From NCBI RefSeq assembly GCF_014698825.1, contig NZ_JACJTT010000011.1, positions 1 to 64,000 on the forward strand: a stretch of DNA of 64,000 bases. Direction: 5' to 3'. Source of the DNA: Richelia sinica FACHB-800 (GTDB lineage Bacteria; Cyanobacteriota; Cyanobacteriia; Cyanobacteriales; Nostocaceae). The notes below the pieces were generated by a model that was not told the DNA's origin, did not search any database, and saw nothing but the letters and a program-made list of their open reading frames with translations. How positions within the stretch are numbered: position 1 is the stretch's first letter; each line of letters opens with the position of its first letter. This document shows, in pieces, positions 36,679 to 44,581 of the stretch. Position numbers and translations under genes: made by a program.

Positions 36679-37419
36679 ATGTCACAAGCTATCACCATTA
36701 CTAAAGAAGATATTTTTCAGCAAGTTCAGTTTTCTTGTAAAATCCCAGAAATAGTTGAGCAAATCGTGACTCGTAAGGTAATTATGGCTGCTGCTGAAGA
36801 AGCTGGAATCAAAATAGAAACAGACGAACTACAAAAAGCAGCAGATAAAATACGACTAAGCTACCAACTTAATAGTGCTGATGATACTTGGAAGTGGTTG
36901 AATAAACATAGTTTGTCTTTAGATAATTTTGAAGAAATTGTCTACACTAATCTTATTTCTAGTAAATTAGTAAGTCATCTATTCGCTGACCAAGTTGAAC
37001 CATATTTTTTTGAAAATCAACTTGATTACGCTGGTGTAGTCATGTATGAGGTTATTATCAATGATGAAGACTTGGCACTAGAACTTTTTTATGCTATTAA
37101 AGAAGGCGAGATGAGTTTTTTTGATGTAGCTCACGAATATATCGAAGATAAAGAGTTACGGAGAAAAGGAGGATATTTAGGAACAGTAAGCCGTAGAGAA
37201 TTAAAGCCAGAAATTTCTGCTGCTGTGTTTACTGCTACTCCTCCCCAACTTATCAAGCCAATTATCACATGTTCAGGAGTACATATTATTTTCGTAGAAG
37301 AAATTATTCAGCCGCAGTTAAATGAAAATATCCGTACTCAAATACTCACACAATTATTTTCTATCTGGCTCAAAGAAAAAACTCATTGTTTAGCTGGTTT
37401 ATTAACTTTAAATTATTAA
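36679..37419 (+). CDS. PpiC/SurA-type peptidyl-prolyl isomerase
   Basis: 246 aa. N-terminal helical SurA_N-like region (about 1-110) and a parvulin PPIase domain (about 125-215) with FFDVAHEYIEDKELRRKGGY LGTVSRRELKPEISAAVFTA and CSGVHIIFVEEI. No signal peptide, so probably cytosolic. Such a gene regularly follows the PCAT and HlyD genes in cyanobacterial peptide-export operons; a role in handling the precursor before export is a reasonable inference. AAGGATAATCTC before ATG 36679 supports the start. A perfect palindrome lies downstream. Confidence 0.85.
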   Translation: MSQAITITKEDIFQQVQFSCKIPEIVEQIVTRKVIMAAAEEAGIKIETDELQKAADKIRLSYQLNSADDTWKWLNKHSLSLDNFEEIVYTNLISSKLVSHLFADQVEPYFFENQLDYAGVVMYEVIINDEDLALELFYAIKEGEMSFFDVAHEYIEDKELRRKGGYLGTVSRRELKPEISAAVFTATPPQLIKPIITCSGVHIIFVEEIIQPQLNENIRTQILTQLFSIWLKEKTHCLAGLLTLNY

Positions 37420-37454
37420 CTGAATGACTAACGTTGTTACAAAATAAAAACAAA

Positions 37455-37488
37455 AAATCATTCCATAAATTAATTTATGGAATGATTT
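37455..37488. terminator. 34-bp perfect palindrome, likely bidirectional terminator
   Basis: AAATCATTCCATAAATT followed directly by its exact reverse complement AATTTATGGAATGATTT, flanked by A-rich sequence on the left and CTCT on the right. It sits between the plus-strand export operon and the minus-strand biosynthetic run, where both transcripts must stop. Confidence 0.75.
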
Positions 37489-37550
37489 CTCTATTAATGA
37501 TTAGGATTATTATTAAATATTGTCTAATAGTTTAGAATTCCTCTAGATGA

Positions 37551-37826
37551 TTAGAGCAAATCTGTATAAATTTGATAGACTACTAAACCAGTGAATAATG
37601 CCACCATAAACCATACAAATAATACTTCAGGGCGTTCCCATTGATTTAAATTAGCAACTCCGACTCTTGGCACTAAAAATTGCCCTAAAGCAATTATTAA
37701 CCATATACCAGCAGCAACATAGTTACCAAGCAGTATTTGTGTAATTCCCATAACTATAAATAAGGGAATTGTGATATCTATAGGATTCCAGCGATGATTG
37801 ATCATAGTGTTACTCATGTTATTCAT
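37551..37826 (-). CDS. Small membrane protein of the RiPP locus
   Basis: About 91 aa if started at ATG 37826 (MNNMSNTMINHRWNP). Hydrophobic segments IPLFIVMGITQILLGNYVAA, GIWLIIALGQFLV and VLFVWFMVALFTGLVVYQIY suggest three helices. No family recognised. It is the last gene of the minus-strand run, 80-115 bp after the second GG precursor. Possible roles are immunity or transport support, by position only. The start is uncertain: upstream bases are pyrimidine-rich and lack a clear ribosome site, and MSN at 37817 is an alternative. Confidence 0.6.
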   Translation of the reverse strand: MNNMSNTMINHRWNPIDITIPLFIVMGITQILLGNYVAAGIWLIIALGQFLVPRVGVANLNQWERPEVLFVWFMVALFTGLVVYQIYTDLL

Positions 37827-37941
37827 AGGAGAAGCAGGAGCTAATAGTAATTTCTCCCTCAAACTGAAACTACCATTGCTCCTGTTATCACTTATTGAGT
37901 GTTTTTCTGCATTAAATAATCTGTGATGATTATGTTAGGAT

Positions 37942-38133
37942 TTAGTGGATAATTTCACTGATTGCTTTACCTACTCCATAACCAGCGGAGAAAGCTATGA
38001 GAGTAGTCATAACTGGAGTTAGTCCACCTTTAGTTAAATCCAAATCGGTATCAGTTATTTCATCCAAATATGTTTCTGTGTCAGCAATGAGGTCAAAACC
38101 TACACTTAATTGTTCAATGCGGATTGAAGCCAT
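37942..38133 (-). CDS. Short GG-leader precursor peptide A1
   Basis: 63 aa. Leader of 37 residues (MASIRIEQLSVGFDLIADTE...LTKGG) and a cysteine-free 26-residue core LTPVMTTLIAFSAGYGVGKA ISEIIH. The leader aligns residue for residue with those at 38200 and 41485 (pattern M-x2-[IL]-x-I-x2-L...[ST]E-x-[FY]-[LM]...L...GG). The core has five Ser/Thr and a GYG triplet. CAGGAG precedes the ATG. A likely substrate of the nearby kinase/HopA1 pair and the C39 peptidase. Confidence 0.8.
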   Translation of the reverse strand: MASIRIEQLSVGFDLIADTETYLDEITDTDLDLTKGGLTPVMTTLIAFSAGYGVGKAISEIIH

Positions 38134-38199
38134 GATTTACTCCTGAATTAAAGGATATATGTCAACAACAAAAATCTTGCAGCAATGATTTATAATCTA

Positions 38200-38412
38200 T
38201 TACCATGCTGTATAGATACCAGCACCAACGCCTACAGCAAAGGCACCAATTACATATTCAGATGCGATTGCAACACCCCAAATAGCTACAGGTGAAAGTC
38301 CACCGTTAACTGTGTTGAGTTGATCATCAACTAAATCATTCATGAAGTTTTCAGTACCAACAAATAAATCTGCACCAGCAGGACGTAGATCATGAATTGC
38401 GATAGAAGCCAT
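38200..38412 (-). CDS. Short GG-leader precursor peptide A2
   Basis: 70 aa. A 38-residue leader (MASIAIHDLRPAGADLFVGT...TVNGG) and a 32-residue, Gly/Ala/Val-rich, cysteine-free core starting LSPVAIWGVAIAS. The core opens with L[ST]PV like peptide A1. Only three Ser/Thr are present (S2, S13 and T30 of the core). AGGAG precedes the start. It is 66 bp upstream of A1 on the same strand. Confidence 0.8.
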   Translation of the reverse strand: MASIAIHDLRPAGADLFVGTENFMNDLVDDQLNTVNGGLSPVAIWGVAIASEYVIGAFAVGVGAGIYTAW

Positions 38413-39003
38413 TTTTTTCTCCTGATAGTTTTAAGTAATTTTGAGTGAGTAGTATAACCGTGAAATTCGAGGTTATGAATTTCTTTTTTCTATAATTATT
38501 CTGTCATATCTAAATTAATTCGACTAGGGAATACAATTAAATAACTGAACACAAATAAATATATTTATAGCCCTTTTTTATTAATATTAAAAATAGCTTT
38601 TTTAGGGCTTTAGGTATAAATTTGTGTCCATTATTTAAAAAAAAGAAGGAACTTGTGAAATATAGGAGATTTAGTTTTTGATAGTGGTTAAGCAAATGGT
38701 TGCCCAAGGTGATACATATAATTGTATTTCATTTATACATTGATTTATTTTTTATAAAAAAGGACTTAAGTATTAGATTATTTTCACTATTTTCAACCCA
38801 TACAATTAATGTTGCAAATAAAAAATACCTACCTTTTCATAAAGTGAAAGTAGGTATATTCATAATATATTTTCATGACTTACGCATAGATTGATTTGAG
38901 ATTGCTTCCGGTCTAATGACCAAAATACGTTAATCTTGCCTAAGTCCTAATTCTTTAATTTCTGGATGACAAAAAGACTATAGAATGAGAACAGTTAATA
39001 GCA
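38413..39003. other. Intergenic with hairpins and a MITE
   Basis: About 590 bp. It contains an AGCCC...GGGCT hairpin (about 38568-38613), a TACCTAC...GTAGGTA hairpin (38826-38856) and a MITE-like element (38877-38948). It is the promoter region of precursor A2. I see no further GG-leader ORF on either strand. Confidence 0.5.
38877..38948. mobile_element. MITE-like element, family A
   Basis: 72 bp with inverted ends GACTTACGCATAGATT and (reverse complement of the right end) GGACTTAGGCAAGATTA. The interior TTTGAGATTGCTTCC is shared, in inverted orientation, with 56940-57030. It is a shortened copy lying 55 bp past the 3' end of the HopA1-family gene. Confidence 0.65.
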
Positions 39004-40116
39004 TTAGTTTAAGGACTGGTAAATATCTTCTGATTCAGGATTTAAGTAAATATGTTTCAAGTCAATTCTTAACAGATTAAACTGCTCATAAATAGCTTGC
39101 ATTCGTTTTTCTGGAGATTCTTCACCTTTATACCAAGCTGTTAATAATCCATTAGCAACTATTTGACAGCGATTCATGCCAAAACTTTCCTTTTCAGCAA
39201 ACTTCTGATTGGGTTCTTCAGCCAATCCTAATCCTGGTGCAAGACGCTTAGTAAACAAGGGAATGTCTGGCTGAAAATACGACTGGTTTTTCTCATATAT
39301 AACCTGTAATATTTCCCTGATTCTTGTATAATCTCTTTGGTCAAAATACAAAACTCCTGAATCAGTTCGTCTGTATTCTTTGGGGTTATACAAAACTTTA
39401 AAGCAGAAAGGAATTTCTAGGTCATTCAGGTGCTGCGTCAAGTTTTTCATTACCGCTACAGAACCTTCAGGAGTTAAATTGAAATATATTCGCACAGTTA
39501 CAGGTTGTTTTCCATTTACTGCCAGATAACCAAAACCAAGATTGCTCACTGCCATATAAAAACCATTCTGGACGCGGTTTTTAGGCAAACGAATAGCCAC
39601 TAAATCACCTACTAAAGCACTTCTTTCAACAGGTTTAAGATGTTTTTCCCGTTGAATATGTAGCTTTAATCCACCTTTAGTGACTACTAAAATATCCTCA
39701 GCTTCTTCTCTAATTACAGACCAACCAAGGTCAAAATAGCCTTCTCCATAATTACTTTCATGTAATCGCTCATAAAAACTGACATCTACACCTAAAACAG
39801 TGTTATTTTCCAAATCTATGGGAAAAATATGTTCTGAGTTATCTAGTGCTAATGCACTTCGCATTGAACCGTTGTAATAGATGCCATAAAGAAAACTTCG
39901 CAGTTGCAAACTCATATATTTCTGCTGCATCTGGAGAGGCATTTTTTGAAACCTTTCTACTACTTCAGGTGGTAGTTTTAGTGATTGATAATCTGCATGA
40001 TGAATAGAAAAATCGGCATGAATTTCAATTTTATGAACGATATCTTGCAGTACATCTAGTAACTGACTCTCTACAGTATTTTTCCATTGTTGGGGATGGC
40101 TATCTAATAATTGCAT
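39004..40116 (-). CDS. HopA1-family protein, candidate RiPP phospho-lyase
   Basis: 370 aa. It has the overall pattern of the HopA1 effector family (conserved YNPKEYRRTDSGVLYFD region at about 243-259, and VYLPENRVQNGFYMAVSN-like segment at about 178-195, here AIRLPKNRVQNGFYMAVSN). Members of this family act as the lyase half of split RiPP dehydratases (LxmY of class V lanthipeptides and counterparts in thioamitide clusters), eliminating phosphate from phospho-Ser/Thr to give Dha/Dhb. The phosphotransferase-fold partner is immediately upstream with a 26-bp gap, so the two are surely co-transcribed. Family recognition is from memory of motifs and needs a profile search; the enzymatic role is inference. 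Confidence 0.72.
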   Translation of the reverse strand: MQLLDSHPQQWKNTVESQLLDVLQDIVHKIEIHADFSIHHADYQSLKLPPEVVERFQKMPLQMQQKYMSLQLRSFLYGIYYNGSMRSALALDNSEHIFPIDLENNTVLGVDVSFYERLHESNYGEGYFDLGWSVIREEAEDILVVTKGGLKLHIQREKHLKPVERSALVGDLVAIRLPKNRVQNGFYMAVSNLGFGYLAVNGKQPVTVRIYFNLTPEGSVAVMKNLTQHLNDLEIPFCFKVLYNPKEYRRTDSGVLYFDQRDYTRIREILQVIYEKNQSYFQPDIPLFTKRLAPGLGLAEEPNQKFAEKESFGMNRCQIVANGLLTAWYKGEESPEKRMQAIYEQFNLLRIDLKHIYLNPESEDIYQSLN

Positions 40117-40142
40117 GATAATTGATTAGTGATGAAAATTAA

Positions 40143-41303
40143 TTAAAGAATAGTAGATTTAAAGCTACTTAATTCAGCCGCATTATGACCAAAAATTGTT
40201 GGCATTGACTGTTCAGGACGACATAACAATGTCTTTGCAACCTGAAGCATAGCAATTCCTGTATTACCAAAAGATTTTTGATATTGAATCATGGAGTGAA
40301 TTTGTTGAATCAAAGCAAAACCAGCAAATTGCACTGATTTATGTAAGAAATCAGGATGGTGTTCTAAAATTTCGGGAAAAGTCTTTAAATAAGCTAAAGT
40401 TAATGCACCAATGGAAGGTTGAATTAGTTCTAAAGGTGTAATTGCTAAACGTAGAGATTCCTCAATACCCAGAGAGTTACTAATCACTAAGCTACTTAAC
40501 CAAATTTGCACATAGCTACCGATAAGAGTCCCTAAATCAAAAGCTGGATCTCCCCAAGCAGAACGTTCCCAGTCTATTACCCGGATAATATGATGATGAG
40601 AATGCTGCCAATCTTTGTATAGAAGGATATTATTGAGCTTCAAGTCTTTGTGGGTGAGACAAGAGGGAGTAACTGATTGACCTAGTTGTGCGATCGCTTG
40701 TCCCAAGCTATCATAACGTTGATATAGCGCAAAAAACTTTAATCCATCATCAGGTACTAAGCCAAAAATTTCTGGTTCAACCCGTTCTAAGCCCTGAATC
40801 ATACGTGATATTTGATCAGGAACTACATGCTCAGTATTTGCAGTAAAGAAATCTTTATATCCTTGATGATTGAAAGTATCACGATGAATACTGGCTATAA
40901 AAGTACCAATTTGCGTAGCAACTTCTACAGGAAAGTTTTGTTCCTTAGTGTAGAAATCCATTAAATCCTGGTAATCATCCAAATATCGAGAAACGATAAT
41001 AAAGTTTTGCCGATCAAAATGTAATACCTCTGGTAATAACAAGCGATATTGATCAAATTCAGGAAATGTTTGTAAAAACTCTTGAATTCGCCACTCACTT
41101 AAAAATTCACCAGTTGCTTTTCCTTCCTGATTGTTTCGTTCTTGCTTAACTAACAACTTATTACCATCTGCAAAAGTTAGTAATAGATTAAAATTCTTAG
41201 CTGCCAGTGTTTCTATATGCTGAAGAGATTGTTTAGAGGTATTCAATAAATTATGTGTGACCAAATAATCAAAAGCGTTTTGAGAATTTAAAACTAATGA
41301 CAT
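40143..41303 (-). CDS. APH-fold kinase, candidate RiPP Ser/Thr kinase half of dehydratase
   Basis: 386 aa, aminoglycoside phosphotransferase fold. ATP-site lysine K53 (KLLVKQE), Brenner motif H218-K-D220-LKLNN (catalytic D220, metal ligand N225) and D244 in RVIDWERSAWGDPAFDLG, which replaces DFG. Standalone APH-like kinases paired with a HopA1-like protein form the dehydratases of class V lanthipeptides (LxmK/LxmY). Genomic context (precursor gene immediately upstream, HopA1 gene immediately downstream, no antibiotic-resistance neighbours) favours a RiPP role over drug resistance. Start ATG 41303. Confidence 0.78.
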   Translation of the reverse strand: MSLVLNSQNAFDYLVTHNLLNTSKQSLQHIETLAAKNFNLLLTFADGNKLLVKQERNNQEGKATGEFLSEWRIQEFLQTFPEFDQYRLLLPEVLHFDRQNFIIVSRYLDDYQDLMDFYTKEQNFPVEVATQIGTFIASIHRDTFNHQGYKDFFTANTEHVVPDQISRMIQGLERVEPEIFGLVPDDGLKFFALYQRYDSLGQAIAQLGQSVTPSCLTHKDLKLNNILLYKDWQHSHHHIIRVIDWERSAWGDPAFDLGTLIGSYVQIWLSSLVISNSLGIEESLRLAITPLELIQPSIGALTLAYLKTFPEILEHHPDFLHKSVQFAGFALIQQIHSMIQYQKSFGNTGIAMLQVAKTLLCRPEQSMPTIFGHNAAELSSFKSTIL

Positions 41304-41438
41304 AAGTACAAATTAATCTTTTTTTTGCTAAATTATATATTGGCATTCATTACTTACAAAAAGCAACTCTTTAAGTTATCTTTATTGGGACATAATTATT
41401 TTAGATTCAATATATATTTCTCGTATTGAATTATAGTG

Positions 41439-41468
41439 AAAATTGGCAGTAAAATATCTGCCAATTTT
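41439..41468 (-). terminator. Hairpin between precursor and kinase genes (attenuator)
   Basis: AAAATTGGCAG and CTGCCAATTTT form a perfect 11-bp stem with an 8-base loop. It lies just past the stop of the precursor at 41485 and before the kinase gene. The position suits partial termination, making more precursor than enzyme mRNA. Confidence 0.65.
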
Positions 41469-41484
41469 GAGATATAAAGTACAG

Positions 41485-41682
41485 TCACATAATGAAAGAA
41501 ATAGATGGTGCAAAAATATCTTCCGAAACAGGAACTTTAATGACACTAATAGTTGCGGTAATTAAAATCCCCCCATGAGTCATATATAACTCGTCTTCTT
41601 GCAAATTGAGCAGAAAGCTTTCAGAGTCTTGAAAAAATTGACAGCCAACAGGACTTAAATCAGAAATTTTCAGGTTAGACAT
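41485..41682 (-). CDS. Short GG-leader precursor peptide A3
   Basis: 65 aa from ATG 41680-41682 (MSNLKISDLSPVGCQFFQDS); a longer in-frame start is unlikely because the leader then matches A1 and A2 exactly from this Met. A 38-residue leader ends MTHGG and a 27-residue cysteine-free core starts ILITATISVIKVPVS. Six Ser/Thr are in the core. The single Cys lies in the leader. It is the gene directly upstream of the kinase/HopA1 pair. Confidence 0.75.
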   Translation of the reverse strand: MSNLKISDLSPVGCQFFQDSESFLLNLQEDELYMTHGGILITATISVIKVPVSEDIFAPSISFIM

Positions 41683-41815
41683 AGTATATTCGTTTTTAGT
41701 TTGTTGATTGTTTGCAATGAAAATTACCGCATTTGTCAAGATATTACAGGTTGATAGCTAGTTAGGTTAATAAAACACTTGCCACCGTTTCCTATCACCT
41801 GTTTTATTTATCCAA

Positions 41816-42019
41816 TCAGTTGTAAATTCTGACAATACCAGCTTCTTTTTCAATTCGGTCTAAAGCTTTCTTTGCTCTAAAAATATTGCGTAAATAAGTT
41901 ATCTGACTATCCCAAGCTAAACGAGGTAATAAAGGTGGTAGACTTTCCAAATTGCTTTGAGATTCTTCCAATTGATTAGTATTTTCTATAGCCATAGCAT
42001 CAATGTCAATTTTGTTCAT
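41816..42019 (-). CDS. Small protein after radical SAM gene (candidate splicease partner)
   Basis: 67 aa from ATG 42017-42019 (MNKIDIDAMAIENTNQLEES). Acidic, with a conserved-looking C-terminal half (PRLAWDSQITYLRNIFRAKK ALDRIEKEAG). No GG site, so not a precursor. It follows the radical SAM gene by 22 bp. Spliceases such as PlpX require a small accessory protein (PlpY) encoded next to them; by size and position this is a candidate, but I cannot confirm sequence homology. Confidence 0.6.
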   Translation of the reverse strand: MNKIDIDAMAIENTNQLEESQSNLESLPPLLPRLAWDSQITYLRNIFRAKKALDRIEKEAGIVRIYN

Positions 42020-42041
42020 AATTAGTTGAAAAAGCAAGATA

Positions 42042-43301
42042 TTATTGTGAGTTCACTAAACATTTGACTGTATCTGATTCTTTTCCCCATCCTTCCGGCC
42101 ATTGAATTAAGTCAGCAGTAAAGTGCAGAGGATCATTTTCTGGCCAAGGAGTATCAATTGGTTCTTCTACCAGTGAAAACTCTCCATTATCAAAGGGGTT
42201 GCCATCTGCACGACGTTTGAGAAATACTCGCTCTCTAATTCCGTTTTTCTCTTGAGTCAAAGCACGATGATGACAGTAAGGATTGTTACCTCTCTTATCG
42301 AAGAAAACATGAGCCGTCCAGCTACAACCACCACGACAAAGTTCTGCAAATTCACAACTCTTGCAGAAACCCCACAGGTGTTCTGTTCCCTTGGGAGTAC
42401 CTGCACCAATGTTAAATCTTAGTTCTTCAGTTTCTTCAATAATAGTTCGTAGTGAATGGTCGCGGATATTACCCCCTGTATAGGCTGTAGTTGGTAATGA
42501 AGGACAACCTTTAATTGCCCCATCAGCTTCAATACCCAACGCTGAAAGTCCAGCACTACATCCCTGCCAAAAAGACCAAGCATCACCACCACGTAATAAT
42601 CGCTCATAGGGGCCGTAGTAACCGATATTATTTCCTGCTTGTACCTGTACCCCTTCTTGCTTTGCCCGTTCAGCTACACGAGCAATCATAGGATATACAT
42701 CCAGGAGTTCATATGGTTGCAATAGGAGGTGGCTATTATCTGCCGCATTTCCCATCGGCACAGTTAATTGAATTTGCCAAGCAAAGATACCTGCGTCGCG
42801 GAGATGTTCGTAGATTTTCGGGAATTCTGGGGCAGAGAGACGATTAATTTGAGTATTGCAACCAAAGGGAATTCCTGCTTCCTTCAAGTTGCCCATGGTT
42901 TTAAATGCCCATTGCCAGGCCCCTTGTCTACCCCGGATATAGTCATGAGTTGCTTCTAAGCCATCAACAGAAACAGAAACTACTTGAATTCCCGCTGCTT
43001 TCATCCGCCGGGCAGTGTCTAAGGTGATACCATAACCACCAGTAGTCATACCACAAAGCATACCAGCTTTAGTAATTGCTTGGGCAATCTCCAACCAATC
43101 AGGACGCAGAAAAGCTTCTCCTCCAATGAGGGTAACTTCTTTAATGCCAACATCAGCCATTTGTTGGACTAAATCAAGGGCTTCTTGTGTAGAAAGTTCT
43201 TTAGCTCTAGTATGACCAGCGCGAGAACCACAATGTTGACAAGCTAAATTACATTTAAGGGTAATTTCCCAAACTGCATAACTAATCCGGCGATAATTCA
43301 T
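42042..43301 (-). CDS. Radical SAM/SPASM peptide maturase
   Basis: 419 aa from ATG 43301 (MNYRRISYAVW), preceded by GAGG at nine bases. Radical SAM motif C17-x3-C21-x2-C24 (KCNLACQHC) binds the SAM-cleaving 4Fe-4S cluster. A SPASM-type C-terminal Cys set (GFCKSCEFAELCRGGCSWTA, plus GCSAG and NPYCHHR, between about 255 and 355) binds auxiliary clusters. It belongs to the Nif11-associated maturases: two Nif11 precursors lie directly upstream. Because both cores contain XYG, it may be a splicease (PlpX type) that removes tyramine from Tyr to leave an alpha-keto-beta-amino amide. Other rSAM reactions (epimerisation, cross-linking) remain possible. Confidence 0.85.
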   Translation of the reverse strand: MNYRRISYAVWEITLKCNLACQHCGSRAGHTRAKELSTQEALDLVQQMADVGIKEVTLIGGEAFLRPDWLEIAQAITKAGMLCGMTTGGYGITLDTARRMKAAGIQVVSVSVDGLEATHDYIRGRQGAWQWAFKTMGNLKEAGIPFGCNTQINRLSAPEFPKIYEHLRDAGIFAWQIQLTVPMGNAADNSHLLLQPYELLDVYPMIARVAERAKQEGVQVQAGNNIGYYGPYERLLRGGDAWSFWQGCSAGLSALGIEADGAIKGCPSLPTTAYTGGNIRDHSLRTIIEETEELRFNIGAGTPKGTEHLWGFCKSCEFAELCRGGCSWTAHVFFDKRGNNPYCHHRALTQEKNGIRERVFLKRRADGNPFDNGEFSLVEEPIDTPWPENDPLHFTADLIQWPEGWGKESDTVKCLVNSQ

Positions 43302-43397
43302 TATTAATATCCTCAATCAATTTTTTGAAAAAGGGACGGATAATTTTGGATGTGTTTCCATCCCCAAACTGAATTTGTGAGTTTGAAACTTAGAGGG

Positions 43398-43736
43398 TTA
43401 TTGAGTTATGGTGTCGTCTATGCGAATCACACCATACATCAATTGGTATGGTGGCCAAACAACGCCATACAAGGGTTGAATTTTTGGCGCTCCTATGATT
43501 CCACCAAATACCGCTGCTAATTCTTTTTCACCTAAATCCTGAAGTTCCCCTTCAGAGTTGGCTGATTCTAACAATTGATAGGTGTATTCCTCATATTCTG
43601 CTTGAGTGAAATCATAGCCAGCAGCTTTCACTATTTGGCTACATTGTTCTTTGCTGTTAACACCAGCAATTTGATTACGGAAATTTTCATCATTTGCTAG
43701 TTGTTCGTAGAAGGCTTTGACGTGTTCTAGGGACAT
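43398..43736 (-). CDS. Nif11-type precursor peptide with LYG and MYG motifs
   Basis: 112 aa. Nif11 leader (MSLEHVKAFYEQLANDENFR and on) ending in ELAAVFGG at residues 78-79. The 33-residue core starts IIGAPKIQPLYGVVWPPYQL and includes LYG (89-91) and MYG (100-102), the XYG motif recognised by splicease enzymes in Pleurocapsa. There is no Cys in the core. It is 96 bp upstream of the radical SAM gene. Exported and cleaved presumably by the C39 transporter. Confidence 0.85.
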   Translation of the reverse strand: MSLEHVKAFYEQLANDENFRNQIAGVNSKEQCSQIVKAAGYDFTQAEYEEYTYQLLESANSEGELQDLGEKELAAVFGGIIGAPKIQPLYGVVWPPYQLMYGVIRIDDTITQ

Positions 43737-43798
43737 AACTTTCTCTTAACAAAAGTTGATTTAAATGAAACTAAAACTGGAAAATTCTCAAATAAAAC

Positions 43799-44116
43799 TT
43801 AGAGAAGTTTCACAATTTGACTGATCACAACTCCATATAAAAGAATCGGGAAACCTATAGGTAAAAGCACAGATGTTGCTCCTCCAAAAACGGCTTCTAA
43901 TTCTTTTTCATTTAAGTCTCTTAAACCTTCGGGAGAATTATCTGATGACAGTAATTGCTCTGTGTATTCTTCAAACTCTGCTTGAGTGAATTCGTAACCA
44001 GCATTTTGCAAAATTTCTCTACCGATTTCTTTATTACCAGCGGCTTGAATTTGGTGACGAAAACCCTCATCGTAAGCTAACCTTTCCTAGAAGGCTCTTA
44101 CTTGTTCCAAAGACAT
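43799..44116 (-). pseudogene. Nif11-type precursor with in-frame amber codon at position 10
   Basis: From ATG 44114-44116 the frame reads MSLEQVRAF, then TAG (44087-44089), then ERLAYDEGFRHQIQAAGNKE and a normal Nif11 leader to EAVFGG at residues 78-79. The core ATSVLLPIGFPILLYGVVIS QIVKLL has an LYG. The paralogue at 43398 has Tyr at exactly codon 10 (AFYEQL), so one base change TAT/TAC to TAG explains it. Everything after the stop is intact and of the same length, so the mutation is recent or suppressed. I call it a pseudogene by default. Confidence 0.8.
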
Positions 44117-44143
44117 TATTGTTTCCTCAAATGATTTGATTGA

Positions 44144-44581
44144 TTAGTGTTTATTTGGTAATGCGACCTTAGCTGCTAATTCAGATGGGTTGTAATTATC
44201 TGTAATCACCTGTGGACAACGCATACAAGCTACCTTGCCTTCTTGTTGCCACCAACGACAATCTCGACGTATAGAACAAGGGGGTAATTCTTCTGTGACT
44301 GTGGGAAAATCAGCGACAATTCGTGTTGCTAAACTACAATTTTTGCCATCAAAATGCTGACAACCTGTGGCTGCACAAGGTGCTGCTGTACGGAAAATTT
44401 CCGCAGGTGTAATTGGACTAGTTTTTGCTATTAGTTCATCTGTGATAGGTTGGGGCTGTTTGAGATAAGCAACACGGGGTTCTGCAACTGTCCCGCTAAT
44501 AACACCAAAGACAACACTATTTTCAGATTCAGGTCTAGCACTGGGGCAAAGTGTAGTTTTATCGGTAGAAATTTCTTTCAT
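44144..44581 (-). CDS. Cys-rich hypothetical protein of the RiPP locus
   Basis: 145 aa from ATG 44579-44581 (MKEISTDKTTLCPSARPESE), chosen because GAGG lies six bases upstream. The C-terminal half holds a Cys set C-x4-C-x7-C (PCAATGCQHFDGKNC), later C-x5-C (PCSIRRDC) and C-x2-C (CMRC), suggesting one Fe-S cluster or zinc site. No domain recognised. It lies between the long-GG precursor and the Nif11 pair, so a redox or accessory role in maturation is conceivable, by position only. Confidence 0.65.
   Translation of the reverse strand: MKEISTDKTTLCPSARPESENSVVFGVISGTVAEPRVAYLKQPQPITDELIAKTSPITPAEIFRTAAPCAATGCQHFDGKNCSLATRIVADFPTVTEELPPCSIRRDCRWWQQEGKVACMRCPQVITDNYNPSELAAKVALPNKH

Noticed and set aside
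38700..38894. Plus-strand 64-codon frame beside precursor A2
   Set aside because: Non-ATG start, composition of AT-rich noncoding DNA, runs through a hairpin and into a MITE.
40143..41303. Aminoglycoside resistance gene
   Set aside because: The fold is APH, but the tight pairing with a HopA1-family gene and precursor peptides fits RiPP biosynthesis better.
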